From Actinomycetes bacterium (GTDB lineage Bacteria; Actinomycetota; Acidimicrobiia; Acidimicrobiales; Microtrichaceae), in the NCBI GenBank assembly GCA_030621865.1, contig JAUXGW010000005.1, forward strand, positions 1 through 35,735: DNA of 35,735 nt, in the 5' to 3' direction. The notes below the pieces were generated by a model, which was given only the letters and a program-made list of their open reading frames with translations, did no database searches and was not told the DNA's origin. The position numbers were made by a program, and so were the translations under genes. The first letter of the stretch is position 1, and each line of letters begins with the position of its first letter. Positions 1-8,433 of the stretch are shown here, one piece after another.

Positions 1-256
1 CCACGCTGAGCGCCCACTTGTTCCACTGGCCCTGTCGCTGCTGTTCAAGCTCTGCGAGTTTGGACTTGATGGAGTTGCGGTCGGAACGCAGGGTGGACGC
101 CCTGCCCTGGGCCGCGACAGTGTCATCGGAGAGATCAGTGTCGCCGCCGGCGCGCGCAGTACCAGCCGGAATTGCGAGTGATGCGATAACAACGAGCGCG
201 ACACACACTCGAGCCCCAGCCTGCTTAATGGTGCAGGACAAAACCAAGACCGCCAT
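1..256 (-). CDS. Secreted coiled-coil protein, N-terminal part only (possible cell-wall hydrolase)
   Basis: The gene runs off the left edge, so only about 85 N-terminal residues are visible. They start MAVLVLSCTIKQ and contain a hydrophobic stretch (VCVALVVIASLAIPAG) followed by ARAGG, which reads as a Sec signal peptide with a cleavage site near residue 36. After that comes a charged, heptad-like segment (LRSDRNSIKSKLAELEQQRQ) typical of an extracellular coiled coil. In actinobacteria this arrangement is common in NlpC/P60 or M23 murein hydrolases and their activators, but no catalytic domain is visible, so the function is inference. The start is the ATG at 256, with a weak GTGAGA just upstream. 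It lies downstream of dnaE2 on the same strand with a 166-bp gap, in which I see no clear terminator or riboswitch. Confidence 0.6.
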   Translation of the reverse strand, partial: MAVLVLSCTIKQAGARVCVALVVIASLAIPAGTARAGGDTDLSDDTVAAQGRASTLRSDRNSIKSKLAELEQQRQGQWNKWALSV

Positions 257-422
257 TCTCACAACATCTCGACCCGAATTGCAAGGGGTTAGAGGCATCT
301 AACAAAGTTTTTGGCCGGAAACCCTGGATTTCCGCGTCTTTTGCCTGACTTCTGAGGTATCCATCTGCGGCTTGTGAGTGTCTCTCACGAGAAAATGAAG
401 AGCCTGAGGTCCTGTAGAGCGG

Positions 423-3400
423 TCATCGAAAGTCACGAGAGACCGTGATCCCGGACACCTCCAGCCGCTCGAGTTTTTCGGCGACAAGGTTCACCACACC
501 ATCCACGCTGCGCTCGAGTTTCCCCCGCACCATCAGGGCGGGAGCACTGTTGGCGATCTTGTGATGCCTTTGCCAACACCCGACAGAACACACCACATTG
601 ACCAAGCCGGTTTCGTCCTCGAGGTTCATGAAGGTCACTCCCCCGGCCGTAGCCGGCCGTTGACGATGGGTGACCACACCACCAACAAGAACCTTGGAGC
701 CGTCGACCTGGTCTGGCAGATCAGTGGCGCAGAGGGCACCCAGACGATCCAGTTCTGATCTGAGGAATCTGGTTGGATGACCATTCGGAGCCACTCCGGT
801 GGCCCACAGGTCGGCCACCGCAACTTCTGGTTCATCCATGTTGGGCAACTTGGGAGCATCCATGCCTTCCACCATTCCGGGCAATCTTCCGGGTCGGGAC
901 TTCGCAGCTGCACCAGCTGCCCAAAGAGCTTCTCGCCGATCCAGAGCAGATCCATCTTCTCCCCTGAATGAACTCAGGGCTCCCGCTGTTGCCAACGCTT
1001 CAAGCTGTGCCCGATTCAGCCCCACTCGTCGCGCCAACTCATCGGGTCCCCCATATGGACCATTGATCACGATCTCCCTGGCCACGTTTTCGCTGATCCC
1101 CCGAACCGAGGAGAGCCCCAACCGCACTGCCGGACCGCCCCAACCCCAAGTCCAGGGATCGGAATCGTCACGTACTCCTGCGCCACCATCGGGCGCCGGG
1201 CCATCACCATCACCGCCCAACGCTGCGGATGACACATCCTCCAGGCTGCAGCACCAATCAGATCTGCCCACCAGCGGAGTTCTGATCACCACGCCGTGCC
1301 GCCGGGCATCCTGGGAAAGCGATTGCGGAGAATAGAAACCCATCGGCTGGGCCTTCAACAGGGCCGCACAGAATGCTGCCGGATAGTGATACTTGAGCCA
1401 GGAGGAGGCGTAGACCAGATAGGCGAAGCTCACCGAGTGGGATTCCGGAAACCCGTAGTTGGCGAAGGCCGCCAGCTTCTCCCACAACGATTCGGCCACT
1501 TCGCCCACAATCCCGTTGTCGGCCAGCCCGCGATCGAACCTTTCCCTCAGCGCTGACATGCGCCGAACGGAACGTTTGGATGCCATCGCCTGCCGCAGTT
1601 CGTCTGCTTCCGCAGGAGTGAAACCGGCAACATCAATCGCCATCTGCATGAGCTGTTCCTGGAACAGTGGGATCCCAAGGGTCTTCTCGAGTGAGTTCTT
1701 GAGCAGTGGATGCAGATATGTGACTGCCTCCTCACCCTTGCGACGCCGAATGTAGGGATGCACCGAGCCACCCTGGATCGGACCGGGCCGGATCAGGGCT
1801 ACCTCCACCACCAAGTCGTAGAAACACCGTGGTCGCAACCGGGGAAGAGTTGCCATCTGCGCTCTGGATTCGATCTGGAACACTCCGATGGTGTCAGCGC
1901 GACACAACATCTCGTAAACGGCATCTTCCTGGGGCAGGGTTGCGAGCTCAACTTCCAGCCCGTGCTGCTCCGCAACGAAGTCGATCGCATAATGGATCGC
2001 AGAAAGCATCCCGAGGCCGAGCAGATCGAACTTCACCAAACCGGCGGCTGCACAATCCTCTTTGTCCCACTGGAGCACCGAACGGTTCTCCATACGCGCC
2101 CACTCGGTCGGGCACACTTCCACCACCGGCCTGTCGCAGAGGACCATTCCACCCGAATGGATTCCCAGATGGCGCGGCAGGTCTTCGAACCCGGATGCCA
2201 ATTCCAACACGGCCGAGGGCACCTCGTGATCAGTTTCAGCCAACTCCCCGGAAGAAGCCGAATCCCGGTGCGCACCGTCGGATCCGGATCCCCAAGCCGA
2301 GGAGACTCCGCCCCAATGACTCATCTTCTTCGACCAGGCATCTTGTTGGCCGGCAGCGAACCCCAGCGCCTTGGCAGCATCGCGGACTGCGGAACGTCCC
2401 CGATAGGTGATGACGTTGGCGACCTGGGCTGCGTGGCTGCGGCCATGTTTTTCATAGACGTACTGAATGACTTCTTCTCGCCGGTCGGACTCGATGTCGA
2501 TGTCTATGTCGGGCGGACCATCACGCTCAGGAGACATGAAACGTTCGAAGAGGAGACCCAATCCCACCGCATCCGCGGCAGTGATCCCCAACGCATAACA
2601 AACCGCCGAGTTGGCAGCGGATCCACGACCCTGACAAAGAATGTCGCTACGTCGGCAGAACTCCACCAGATCCCACACGATCAGGAAATATCCGGGAAAT
2701 CCCAGCGAACAGATGAGATCGAGTTCGTGATCTATCTGTGCCCAGGCACCATGAACGGTTTCAGCATGGCGCGGTCCATAACGACGGGTGGCTCCCTCTT
2801 CGGTGATCTTCCGCAGAAACTCCGCTTCCCCCAGCTGATTGCCCAACGAGTCATTGCCGCAGGGATATGGAGGCAGTGACGGAGCAACGAGGGAGAGATC
2901 GAAGGCACAGGCCGCTCCAAGGTCGGCAGCGGCGGACACCACACCGGGATAACGAAGGAATCGGCGGTGTTGTTCGACACCTGAACGCAGATGGGCTGTC
3001 CCTCCACCGGGAAGCCAGCCGTCGAGTTCGTCGAGACTGCGACGCGAACGCACTGCGGCCATGGCGGTGGCAAGCGGTCGCTGGGCTGGTGTTGCGTAAT
3101 GAACGTTGTTGGTGGCCACGGGCTGGACACCTGCCTTCACCGCCATTGCGGCCAGAGCATCGTTGCGGGCGGTGTCGAGCGGATCCCCGTGATCCCAAAG
3201 TTCGACGAAGGTGTTCTCGGCTCCGAAAGCAGCAACCAGCGACCGCAATTCACGTTCGGCAGCCGCTGGCCCCTCATCATGGAGAGCAGCCGGAACAGTT
3301 CCTTTTCGACATGACGTGAGAACAGCCCAATGACCGCGGGCCCGACCCGATGCGGCTTCTGCGACATCGGCAAAACTCAGCTTTGGTTTACCTTTCTCTC

Positions 3401-3917
3401 CCGCCATCTGGGCTTTGGACAGAAGGGTTGAAAGGCGGCCATACCCGGTGGTGTCACGAGCGAGGATCAGAAGGTGCCGACCATCCGGATCAGCGGGACC
3501 CGGCCTTGGCTGTTCAGCGTTTAGCGTCACCTCGGCGCCGAACACCGACGGCAACCCCAGAGTTCGCGCCGCGGAGGAGAACCTCACCACACCGTAGAAA
3601 CCGTGGTGATCGGTGATGGCCAGCGCGGTCAGACCGAGCCTGGCTGCTTCTTCTGCCAGATCCTCCGGTGGAGATGCCCCGTCCAGAAATGAAAAGGCGG
3701 AATGACAGTGGAGTTCGGCATATCGGTGCTCGGGTTCCACCCTTCTGCGGATGTTCCAGTCACTTGGGGGTTCATAAGGTTCACGGTGATGGGACCACGC
3801 CGGACTGTCTCCGCCATCGCCGACAAGGGTGCTGTTTGGCGACTTGGGACCCGAAACACGATCCGAGAGCTTCTTCTCGATCTCTGACCAGGGCACCCCC
3901 GGATTGTTGAATCCCAT
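423..3917 (-). CDS. dnaE2: Error-prone DNA polymerase DnaE2
   Basis: C-family polymerase alpha subunit of the DnaE2 type, which carries out SOS-induced lesion bypass with ImuA and ImuB. The product is 1164 aa. The PHP domain is at about 65-275, with ELHCHS (His70, His72) and ITDHHG. The polymerase core has the catalytic PPDIDIDIE at about 468-476, GRGSAANS at 431-438, IRPGPIQGG at about 709-717, and FPESHSVSFAYLVYASSW in the fingers/tRNA-like region. A C-terminal OB domain ends in SRDFR, as DnaE2 proteins often do. The length and missing tau-binding tail separate it from DnaE1. Low-complexity Gly/Ser/Asp inserts occur at about 520-568 and 895-930. The start is the ATG at 3917. A longer open frame reaching 4637 is rejected because it crosses the SOS promoter and runs antisense to the peptidase gene. 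A LexA box lies 13 nt upstream, and TATGGT ends 6 nt before the ATG, which suggests a leaderless SOS transcript. Confidence 0.95.
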   Translation of the reverse strand: MGFNNPGVPWSEIEKKLSDRVSGPKSPNSTLVGDGGDSPAWSHHREPYEPPSDWNIRRRVEPEHRYAELHCHSAFSFLDGASPPEDLAEEAARLGLTALAITDHHGFYGVVRFSSAARTLGLPSVFGAEVTLNAEQPRPGPADPDGRHLLILARDTTGYGRLSTLLSKAQMAGEKGKPKLSFADVAEAASGRARGHWAVLTSCRKGTVPAALHDEGPAAAERELRSLVAAFGAENTFVELWDHGDPLDTARNDALAAMAVKAGVQPVATNNVHYATPAQRPLATAMAAVRSRRSLDELDGWLPGGGTAHLRSGVEQHRRFLRYPGVVSAAADLGAACAFDLSLVAPSLPPYPCGNDSLGNQLGEAEFLRKITEEGATRRYGPRHAETVHGAWAQIDHELDLICSLGFPGYFLIVWDLVEFCRRSDILCQGRGSAANSAVCYALGITAADAVGLGLLFERFMSPERDGPPDIDIDIESDRREEVIQYVYEKHGRSHAAQVANVITYRGRSAVRDAAKALGFAAGQQDAWSKKMSHWGGVSSAWGSGSDGAHRDSASSGELAETDHEVPSAVLELASGFEDLPRHLGIHSGGMVLCDRPVVEVCPTEWARMENRSVLQWDKEDCAAAGLVKFDLLGLGMLSAIHYAIDFVAEQHGLEVELATLPQEDAVYEMLCRADTIGVFQIESRAQMATLPRLRPRCFYDLVVEVALIRPGPIQGGSVHPYIRRRKGEEAVTYLHPLLKNSLEKTLGIPLFQEQLMQMAIDVAGFTPAEADELRQAMASKRSVRRMSALRERFDRGLADNGIVGEVAESLWEKLAAFANYGFPESHSVSFAYLVYASSWLKYHYPAAFCAALLKAQPMGFYSPQSLSQDARRHGVVIRTPLVGRSDWCCSLEDVSSAALGGDGDGPAPDGGAGVRDDSDPWTWGWGGPAVRLGLSSVRGISENVAREIVINGPYGGPDELARRVGLNRAQLEALATAGALSSFRGEDGSALDRREALWAAGAAAKSRPGRLPGMVEGMDAPKLPNMDEPEVAVADLWATGVAPNGHPTRFLRSELDRLGALCATDLPDQVDGSKVLVGGVVTHRQRPATAGGVTFMNLEDETGLVNVVCSVGCWQRHHKIANSAPALMVRGKLERSVDGVVNLVAEKLERLEVSGITVSRDFR

Positions 3918-3930
3918 ACCTTGACCATAT

Positions 3931-3944
3931 CGAACACTTGTTCG
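3931..3944 (-). promoter_or_regulatory. LexA/SOS box of dnaE2
   Basis: CGAACACTTGTTCG on the plus strand matches the actinobacterial SOS box CGAAC-N4-GTTCG exactly. It lies between the divergent dnaE2 and M3 peptidase genes, 13 nt from the dnaE2 start. On the dnaE2 strand it is followed after one base by TATGGT, a -10-like hexamer that ends 6 nt before the ATG, so LexA bound here would cover the promoter. The peptidase start is 49 nt away on the other side, so some effect on that gene is possible but not shown. Confidence 0.9.
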
Positions 3945-3992
3945 GTTGTCGCATGAAATCCAAAGACCGTGACAGCTGTAGGGTCCAAGCCC

Positions 3993-5834
3993 ATGAGCAT
4001 GAACGATCACGTTGACGACGACGACCTCGCTGCCGCAACGGTGCGCTGGGATCTCGAGGGATTGATCGAAGACACCACGGTTGACGCCCTGATCCGCTCC
4101 GCCGAGACAATCGCCGGCGAACTGGAGAAAGCTCGCGGAACCATCGGTTCCCTGACTGCATCCGAGCTGGCGGACCTCATGGGATCCAGCGCCGAACTCG
4201 AAGAGACCCTGAGTCGGGCCGGCCACTATGTGATGTTGCACTTCTCGGAGAACACCGCAGATCCACACAGCGGTGCCCAGATGATGCATGTCCAGGAACG
4301 CTCCACCGCGATCGCCAGCAGGCTCATCTTCCTGGAACTGGAATGGGCCGCACTGCCGGATGAACGGGTTGAGGAACTCCTCTCGGATCCCGCCCTCGAC
4401 TTCTGCGCACATCACCTGCGCAACATGCGCCGCTACCGCGATCACCTGCTCTCCGAACCGGAGGAGAAGGTGATCACCGACAAGTCCATGAGCGGAGCAT
4501 CCGCGTGGGTCCGACTGTTCGATGAACTGACGTCCGCAATCACGGTGACCATCAACGAAGACACTGCCGTTGCGGCACTCGGTGCAGACAGTGAGGTGGA
4601 GGTTGGCCTGGAAACCGGCCTGTCGCTCATCCAGCACCCGGACCGTTCGGTCAGACAGGCCGCCGCCGAAGCGGTCACAGAAGGCCTCGAACCAGGTCTG
4701 CGGACACGTGCCTATGTGTTCAACACACTTCTGCTCGACAAGTCGATCGACGACCGAATGCGCAGCTACCCCTCGTGGGTCTCGTCGCGGAACCTCTCCA
4801 ACGAAGCAACGGATGAGTCAGTCCAAGCGCTCATCGACGCTGTGGTGAGTCGCTACGACATCCCCCAACGCTGGTACAAGGCCAAGGCCCAGGTCCTCGG
4901 ACTGGAAAAGCTCGCCGATTACGACCGCATGGCTTCGGTCGCCGAAGACGAATCCACCATCGGCTGGACCGAAGCCAGGCAAGTGGTTCTGGACGCCTAC
5001 AACAGTTTCTCGCCGGAAATGGCCGATATTGCCCGCAGGTTCTTCGACGAGAACTGGATCGACGCACCTGTGGCCGACGGCAAACGCCCCGGTGCCTTCT
5101 GTGCATACACGGTTCCATCTCATCACCCGTACGTGCTGCTCAACTGGACCAGCCGCAACCGCGATGTACTCACACTGGCCCACGAACTCGGCCACGGACT
5201 CCACGCCTATCTGAGTCGCCCCCAAGGTGTGTTCCACCAGTCCACTCCCCTGACTCTCGCCGAGACGGCCTCGGTATTCGGTGAGGCCGTGACCAACGCT
5301 GCGCTTCTCGAACAGTTGAGCGACCCGGGTGAGCGGTTCGCTCTTCTCGCCTCCACCCTCGAGGACTCCATCGCCACGGTGTTCCGTCAGGTTGCCATGA
5401 ACCGATTCGAGGACTCGGTACATACCGCCCGCCGCTCCGAAGGTGAACTTTCGGTGGATCATTTCGGCGACCTGTGGGAAACCTCCCAGGCAGTGATGCT
5501 GGGCGATTCAGTCGAACTCACCGAGGGTTACCGAAGCTGGTGGAGCTACGTCCCGCACTTCATGGGCACACCGGGATACGTGTATGCCTATGCCTACGGT
5601 CAACTACTCGCGCTGTCCGTGTACGCCCGATACCGCGAACGCGGACAGGCATTCGTGCCGTCATATCTGGAACTGCTCAGCGCCGGTGGATCCATGCCAC
5701 CGGAGGAACTCGCCGGGATCGTGGACTGCGACCTGACCGACTCCGCTTTCTGGAGTGCAGGTCTCGACATCGTGGAAGAACAACTGGATGCGGCGCTGCA
5801 GGCCGGGCGTGCAGCAGATCGTATCCCCGACTGA
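3993..5834 (+). CDS. M3-family oligoendopeptidase (PepF-like)
   Basis: Zinc metallopeptidase of family M3, which degrades oligopeptides in the cytoplasm. The product is 613 aa, the usual size for PepF-type enzymes. The HExxH motif is HELGH at about 397-401 (context TLAHELGHGLHAYL), and the third zinc ligand is a Glu in LAETASVFGEA at about residue 424. GAFCAYTVPSHHPYVLLNW before the motif and the aromatic-rich segment ending in GYVYAYAYGQL after it are also family features. There is no signal peptide. I chose the ATG at 3993 because AGGG lies about 9 nt upstream; a GTG at 3969 and an ATG at 3999 are alternatives. The gene stands alone, divergent from dnaE2 and convergent with the kinase gene 43 bp away. 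Oligopeptidase F is confident at family level; the substrate is unknown. Confidence 0.93.
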   Translation: MSMNDHVDDDDLAAATVRWDLEGLIEDTTVDALIRSAETIAGELEKARGTIGSLTASELADLMGSSAELEETLSRAGHYVMLHFSENTADPHSGAQMMHVQERSTAIASRLIFLELEWAALPDERVEELLSDPALDFCAHHLRNMRRYRDHLLSEPEEKVITDKSMSGASAWVRLFDELTSAITVTINEDTAVAALGADSEVEVGLETGLSLIQHPDRSVRQAAAEAVTEGLEPGLRTRAYVFNTLLLDKSIDDRMRSYPSWVSSRNLSNEATDESVQALIDAVVSRYDIPQRWYKAKAQVLGLEKLADYDRMASVAEDESTIGWTEARQVVLDAYNSFSPEMADIARRFFDENWIDAPVADGKRPGAFCAYTVPSHHPYVLLNWTSRNRDVLTLAHELGHGLHAYLSRPQGVFHQSTPLTLAETASVFGEAVTNAALLEQLSDPGERFALLASTLEDSIATVFRQVAMNRFEDSVHTARRSEGELSVDHFGDLWETSQAVMLGDSVELTEGYRSWWSYVPHFMGTPGYVYAYAYGQLLALSVYARYRERGQAFVPSYLELLSAGGSMPPEELAGIVDCDLTDSAFWSAGLDIVEEQLDAALQAGRAADRIPD

Positions 5835-5877
5835 GTACCGAACCGCCAGCCGCGATCCTGGCCGGAACTGCAGTCAA

Positions 5878-7551
5878 TCAGGCGGAGTCGCCACCGGGAT
5901 TGCCCTCGGCGCGTCCGTCCCGGTCAGATGCCGCATCATCAGATTCCCCAGCTGTCGGGTACCCAGCTTCCGGTTGCCCAGCTATCGGTTCCCCAGCGCT
6001 TGGTTCCGAAGGGGCATCCACCTCCGACATGTCGGCGTCGAGCCTCATGCCCCAGCCCGCAGAAGGCAGCGACACCACGAAGCAGGCTCCGCCACCGTCA
6101 ACATCTTCCACATGGATCCTGCCGCCATGGCTCTCGGCGAGTCGCCGTGACAAAGCCAATCCCAACCCGGCGCCTCCACCATCGCGCGAACGTCCTTCTT
6201 CAAGTCGGGCGAAGCGACCAAAGATCCGCTCACGGTCCTGCACATCCACACCTTCGCCGTCGTCGCCAACCCGAATGACCACCCACGGGCCGTTGTCACG
6301 CACAGACAAGGTCACCTTGCTCGACGCATGGCGCACCGCGTTGTCCACCAGGTTCCGGACCACGGAGGTCAACTCGCCCACATTGCCCCACACGCGTCCA
6401 GCCGAAACAGCCGATGTGTCGAATTGGACCGACCCCACACGTGACGCCTGAGCCATCACGATGTCCTCCACATCCACCTCGGTGCGCGGGCCGAGCCTGC
6501 CTTCCTCCAAACGGGCCATCGCCAGGAGATTGGCAACCAGATGATCCAGTCGCTCATCCTCGTTGAGGACGATCTCGGCAACCTCCACCCAGTCCACATC
6601 ATCGGGATATCGCAGCGCAGTCTCGAGTTGAGCCCGAATCGTTGCCACCGGGGATCGCAGTTCATGGCTGGCATCGGAAACGAATTGCCGTTGGGCGACC
6701 GACGCTTTCTGCAGCCGGTCCAGCATGTCGTTCATGGTCTCGGCCAGTTCAGCGATCTCATCACCACTGTCCGGCACGGTTACGCGCGCATCAATGGTTG
6801 TGGCGCTCAGTTCGCGAACTCGTCGGGTCATGGAACCCACCGGGGCAAGAGTGCGGCCGGCGATCACCCACGTCATCACCCCCGCGGACAGAACCAGGAG
6901 GGGAATGCCAAGGAACAAAGCGCCCGTGAGCGCCCGCACGGAGTCCTCCACCGCACCGCGTGAAGACACAGCATGCAGGATGAGTGGACCCATGTTGCTC
7001 TCGAGCGGGCGGCTGACTTCCACATAGTCATCGGCGGGGAGACTCGAGCGACCGAAAAGCATGATCCGACCGTTGTCGTCCACGATGCCCGACACACCGA
7101 GGCCGTCCACGCCGGGGCCATCTATGTAGAAGTGGGTGGTGGACAGGAGTTCATCCATCCCGGACCCGGAACTCTCGCCACCGGAAAGCTGTCTCTCCAG
7201 ATCGCGCTGCGAAAGCAACAGTTCGCTGGGAACCCTGCCCTCACCGAGTGACGCCTCCATGTCGATCAACACCTGCTCATTGCGCGCCCGGAGGTCACCC
7301 ACGAGTGTTGCCTCGACCCATTTCACCAGGAGCAGGGCGCCGGCACTGAGCGCCAGACCCACCACGATCACAACCGTGAGCGTGAGCCTCCAGCGGACCG
7401 ACTTGGGAAACCGACCAGAGAACCGACGCCCGTTGGAGTGAGCGGGTTCAACCGGAGCGCCGTTGGCGCCCTGATTACCCCGGGCAACGGATTCACCGCT
7501 CCCGGTGCCGCCTTCATCCGGTGGTGCCGATCCCCTGGTGAGGTCAACCAT
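5878..7551 (-). CDS. Sensor histidine kinase, two TM segments, HAMP domain
   Basis: Membrane sensor of a two-component system, 557 aa. An N-terminal Gly/Pro-rich cytoplasmic segment precedes TM1 at about 52-77 (LTLTVVIVVGLALSAGALLLV). An extracytoplasmic domain of about 130 aa follows, then TM2 at about 206-233, a HAMP linker and a DHp domain with the phospho-acceptor His296 in SDASHELRSPVA. The ATPase domain has an N box (NLVDNAVRHAS), a G1 box (VGDDGEGV) and a G2 box (GGAGLGLALSRRLAESHGG). The start is the ATG at 7551, which overlaps the response regulator stop by 8 nt (ATGGTTGA), implying translational coupling. The last 60 or so residues are a low-complexity acidic tail encoded partly by four 15-bp tandem repeats. 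It resembles MprB/TcrY-type actinobacterial kinases. The signal sensed cannot be told from sequence. Confidence 0.93.
   Translation of the reverse strand: MVDLTRGSAPPDEGGTGSGESVARGNQGANGAPVEPAHSNGRRFSGRFPKSVRWRLTLTVVIVVGLALSAGALLLVKWVEATLVGDLRARNEQVLIDMEASLGEGRVPSELLLSQRDLERQLSGGESSGSGMDELLSTTHFYIDGPGVDGLGVSGIVDDNGRIMLFGRSSLPADDYVEVSRPLESNMGPLILHAVSSRGAVEDSVRALTGALFLGIPLLVLSAGVMTWVIAGRTLAPVGSMTRRVRELSATTIDARVTVPDSGDEIAELAETMNDMLDRLQKASVAQRQFVSDASHELRSPVATIRAQLETALRYPDDVDWVEVAEIVLNEDERLDHLVANLLAMARLEEGRLGPRTEVDVEDIVMAQASRVGSVQFDTSAVSAGRVWGNVGELTSVVRNLVDNAVRHASSKVTLSVRDNGPWVVIRVGDDGEGVDVQDRERIFGRFARLEEGRSRDGGGAGLGLALSRRLAESHGGRIHVEDVDGGGACFVVSLPSAGWGMRLDADMSEVDAPSEPSAGEPIAGQPEAGYPTAGESDDAASDRDGRAEGNPGGDSA
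5948..6007 (-). repeat. Four 15-bp tandem repeats in the histidine kinase tail
   Basis: Four adjacent 15-bp units, read on the plus strand as CCAGCTGTCGGGTAC, CCAGCTTCCGGTTGC, CCAGCTATCGGTTCC and CCAGCGCTTGGTTCC. They encode the pseudo-repeat AGEPIAGQPEAGYPTAGES in the C-terminal tail after the ATPase domain. The unit is a multiple of three, so copy-number changes would keep the frame. Confidence 0.85.
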
Positions 7552-8296
7552 CAGGTGATTCGCCAACCTTGTAGCCGACACCGCGGACCGTGTCGATCAG
7601 GGTTCTGTCGAACGGATCATCGATCTTGCGGCGCAGGTAACCGACGTAGACCTCCACCACGTTGGGATCACCATCGAAGTTCTCCCCCCAGACCTTTTCC
7701 AGCAGTTCCTGCTTGGCCACGACCTGACCGGGATGCCTCATGAGAGCCTCGAGCAACTCGTACTCCCTGGGTGTGAGGCGGATATCGGTATCGCCGCGGC
7801 GACACGTTCGTGGAAGCGGCTCCAACACCAGATCCTCGATCACGATCGGTTGGGCACGTCCGTCGGCGGAACGTCGCAACAAAGCGTTGATCCTGGCCTC
7901 CAGCACCACGTTCTTGAATGGTTTGGAGAGGAAGTCGTCTGCGCCGGTGTCAAGAGCTTCGGCCTCGTCGTACTCACCGGATTTTGCGGTCAACATGAGG
8001 ATGGGCGTGGTGATTCCTTCGCTGCGCAGCGCACGGCAGACCTTGTAGCCATTCATTCCCGGCAACATGATGTCGAGAATGATCAGGTTGAACTCCTCTG
8101 ACCGGCCGCGCTCCAGCCCTGAGAGTCCGTCGTTGACGATCTCCACCCCATAACCGATTCCCCTCAGTCCACGGGCTACACCCTCGGCCAGCGGCACCTC
8201 ATCCTCAACGATCAGGATATTGGCAGCGAGGCCAGAATCACCGGCGGCTCCGCCTCCCTGAGTGCTGTCGGAAACTTCTTCGGATTCTGGTGACAC
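7544..8296 (-). CDS. OmpR/PhoB-family response regulator
   Basis: DNA-binding partner of the adjacent kinase, 250 aa. About 25 unstructured residues come first, then a receiver domain with acidic ED at 31-32, the phospho-acceptor Asp75 in LIILDIMLPGMNG, and a conserved Thr and Lys in LMLTAKSG and DFLSKPF. The C-terminal winged helix (LTPREYELLEALMRHPGQVVAKQELLEKVW, followed by VVEVYVGYLRRKID) is of the OmpR type. The start is the GTG at 8296, fixed by a strong Shine-Dalgarno AGGAGG 5 nt upstream (8303-8308). It is the first gene of a two-gene operon with the kinase. It lies downstream of imuB on the same strand, separated by a 132-bp region of tandem hairpin repeats, so its own promoter is likely in that region. 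Target genes are unknown. Confidence 0.95.
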   Translation of the reverse strand: MSPESEEVSDSTQGGGAAGDSGLAANILIVEDEVPLAEGVARGLRGIGYGVEIVNDGLSGLERGRSEEFNLIILDIMLPGMNGYKVCRALRSEGITTPILMLTAKSGEYDEAEALDTGADDFLSKPFKNVVLEARINALLRRSADGRAQPIVIEDLVLEPLPRTCRRGDTDIRLTPREYELLEALMRHPGQVVAKQELLEKVWGENFDGDPNVVEVYVGYLRRKIDDPFDRTLIDTVRGVGYKVGESPDG

Positions 8297-8370
8297 TGGA
8301 CCCTCCTAAAGGTCAGGGTTCAGTTTCTCAGGTCTCGGCATCGTTGGTGGGATTCATCCTTTCGGACCCT

Positions 8371-8433
8371 GTGGAGCCGCTCAATCCGAGCGGTGTGGAG
8401 CCGCTCAATCCGAGCGGTGTGGACCCGCTCAGT
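8371..8433 (-). repeat. 24-bp tandem repeat including the imuB stop codon, with internal hairpins
   Basis: Two identical 24-bp units (8371-8394, 8395-8418) and a partial third (8419-8433) that reaches into the last codons of imuB. Each full unit contains the hairpin CCGCTC-AATCC-GAGCGG (8377-8393 and 8401-8417). Read on the imuB strand, each unit begins with TGA, so the natural imuB stop is followed by further in-frame stops every 8 codons. The paired GC-rich hairpins may act as a U-less terminator or mRNA end stabiliser for imuAB; that role is inference. Confidence 0.8.

Noticed and set aside
257..422. c-di-AMP (ydaO-type) riboswitch before the secreted coiled-coil gene
   Set aside because: Such riboswitches often precede cell-wall hydrolase genes, but I cannot find the conserved sequence blocks here; only a 5-bp hairpin GTGAG-TGTCT-CTCAC is visible.
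1710..2879. 389-codon open frame antisense to dnaE2
   Set aside because: Complement of a conserved polymerase core; no protein family features.
3918..4637. Extension of the dnaE2 reading frame upstream by 240 codons
   Set aside because: It runs through the SOS promoter and antisense to the M3 peptidase gene, and it shows no polymerase similarity. The ATG at 3917 fits the promoter geometry.
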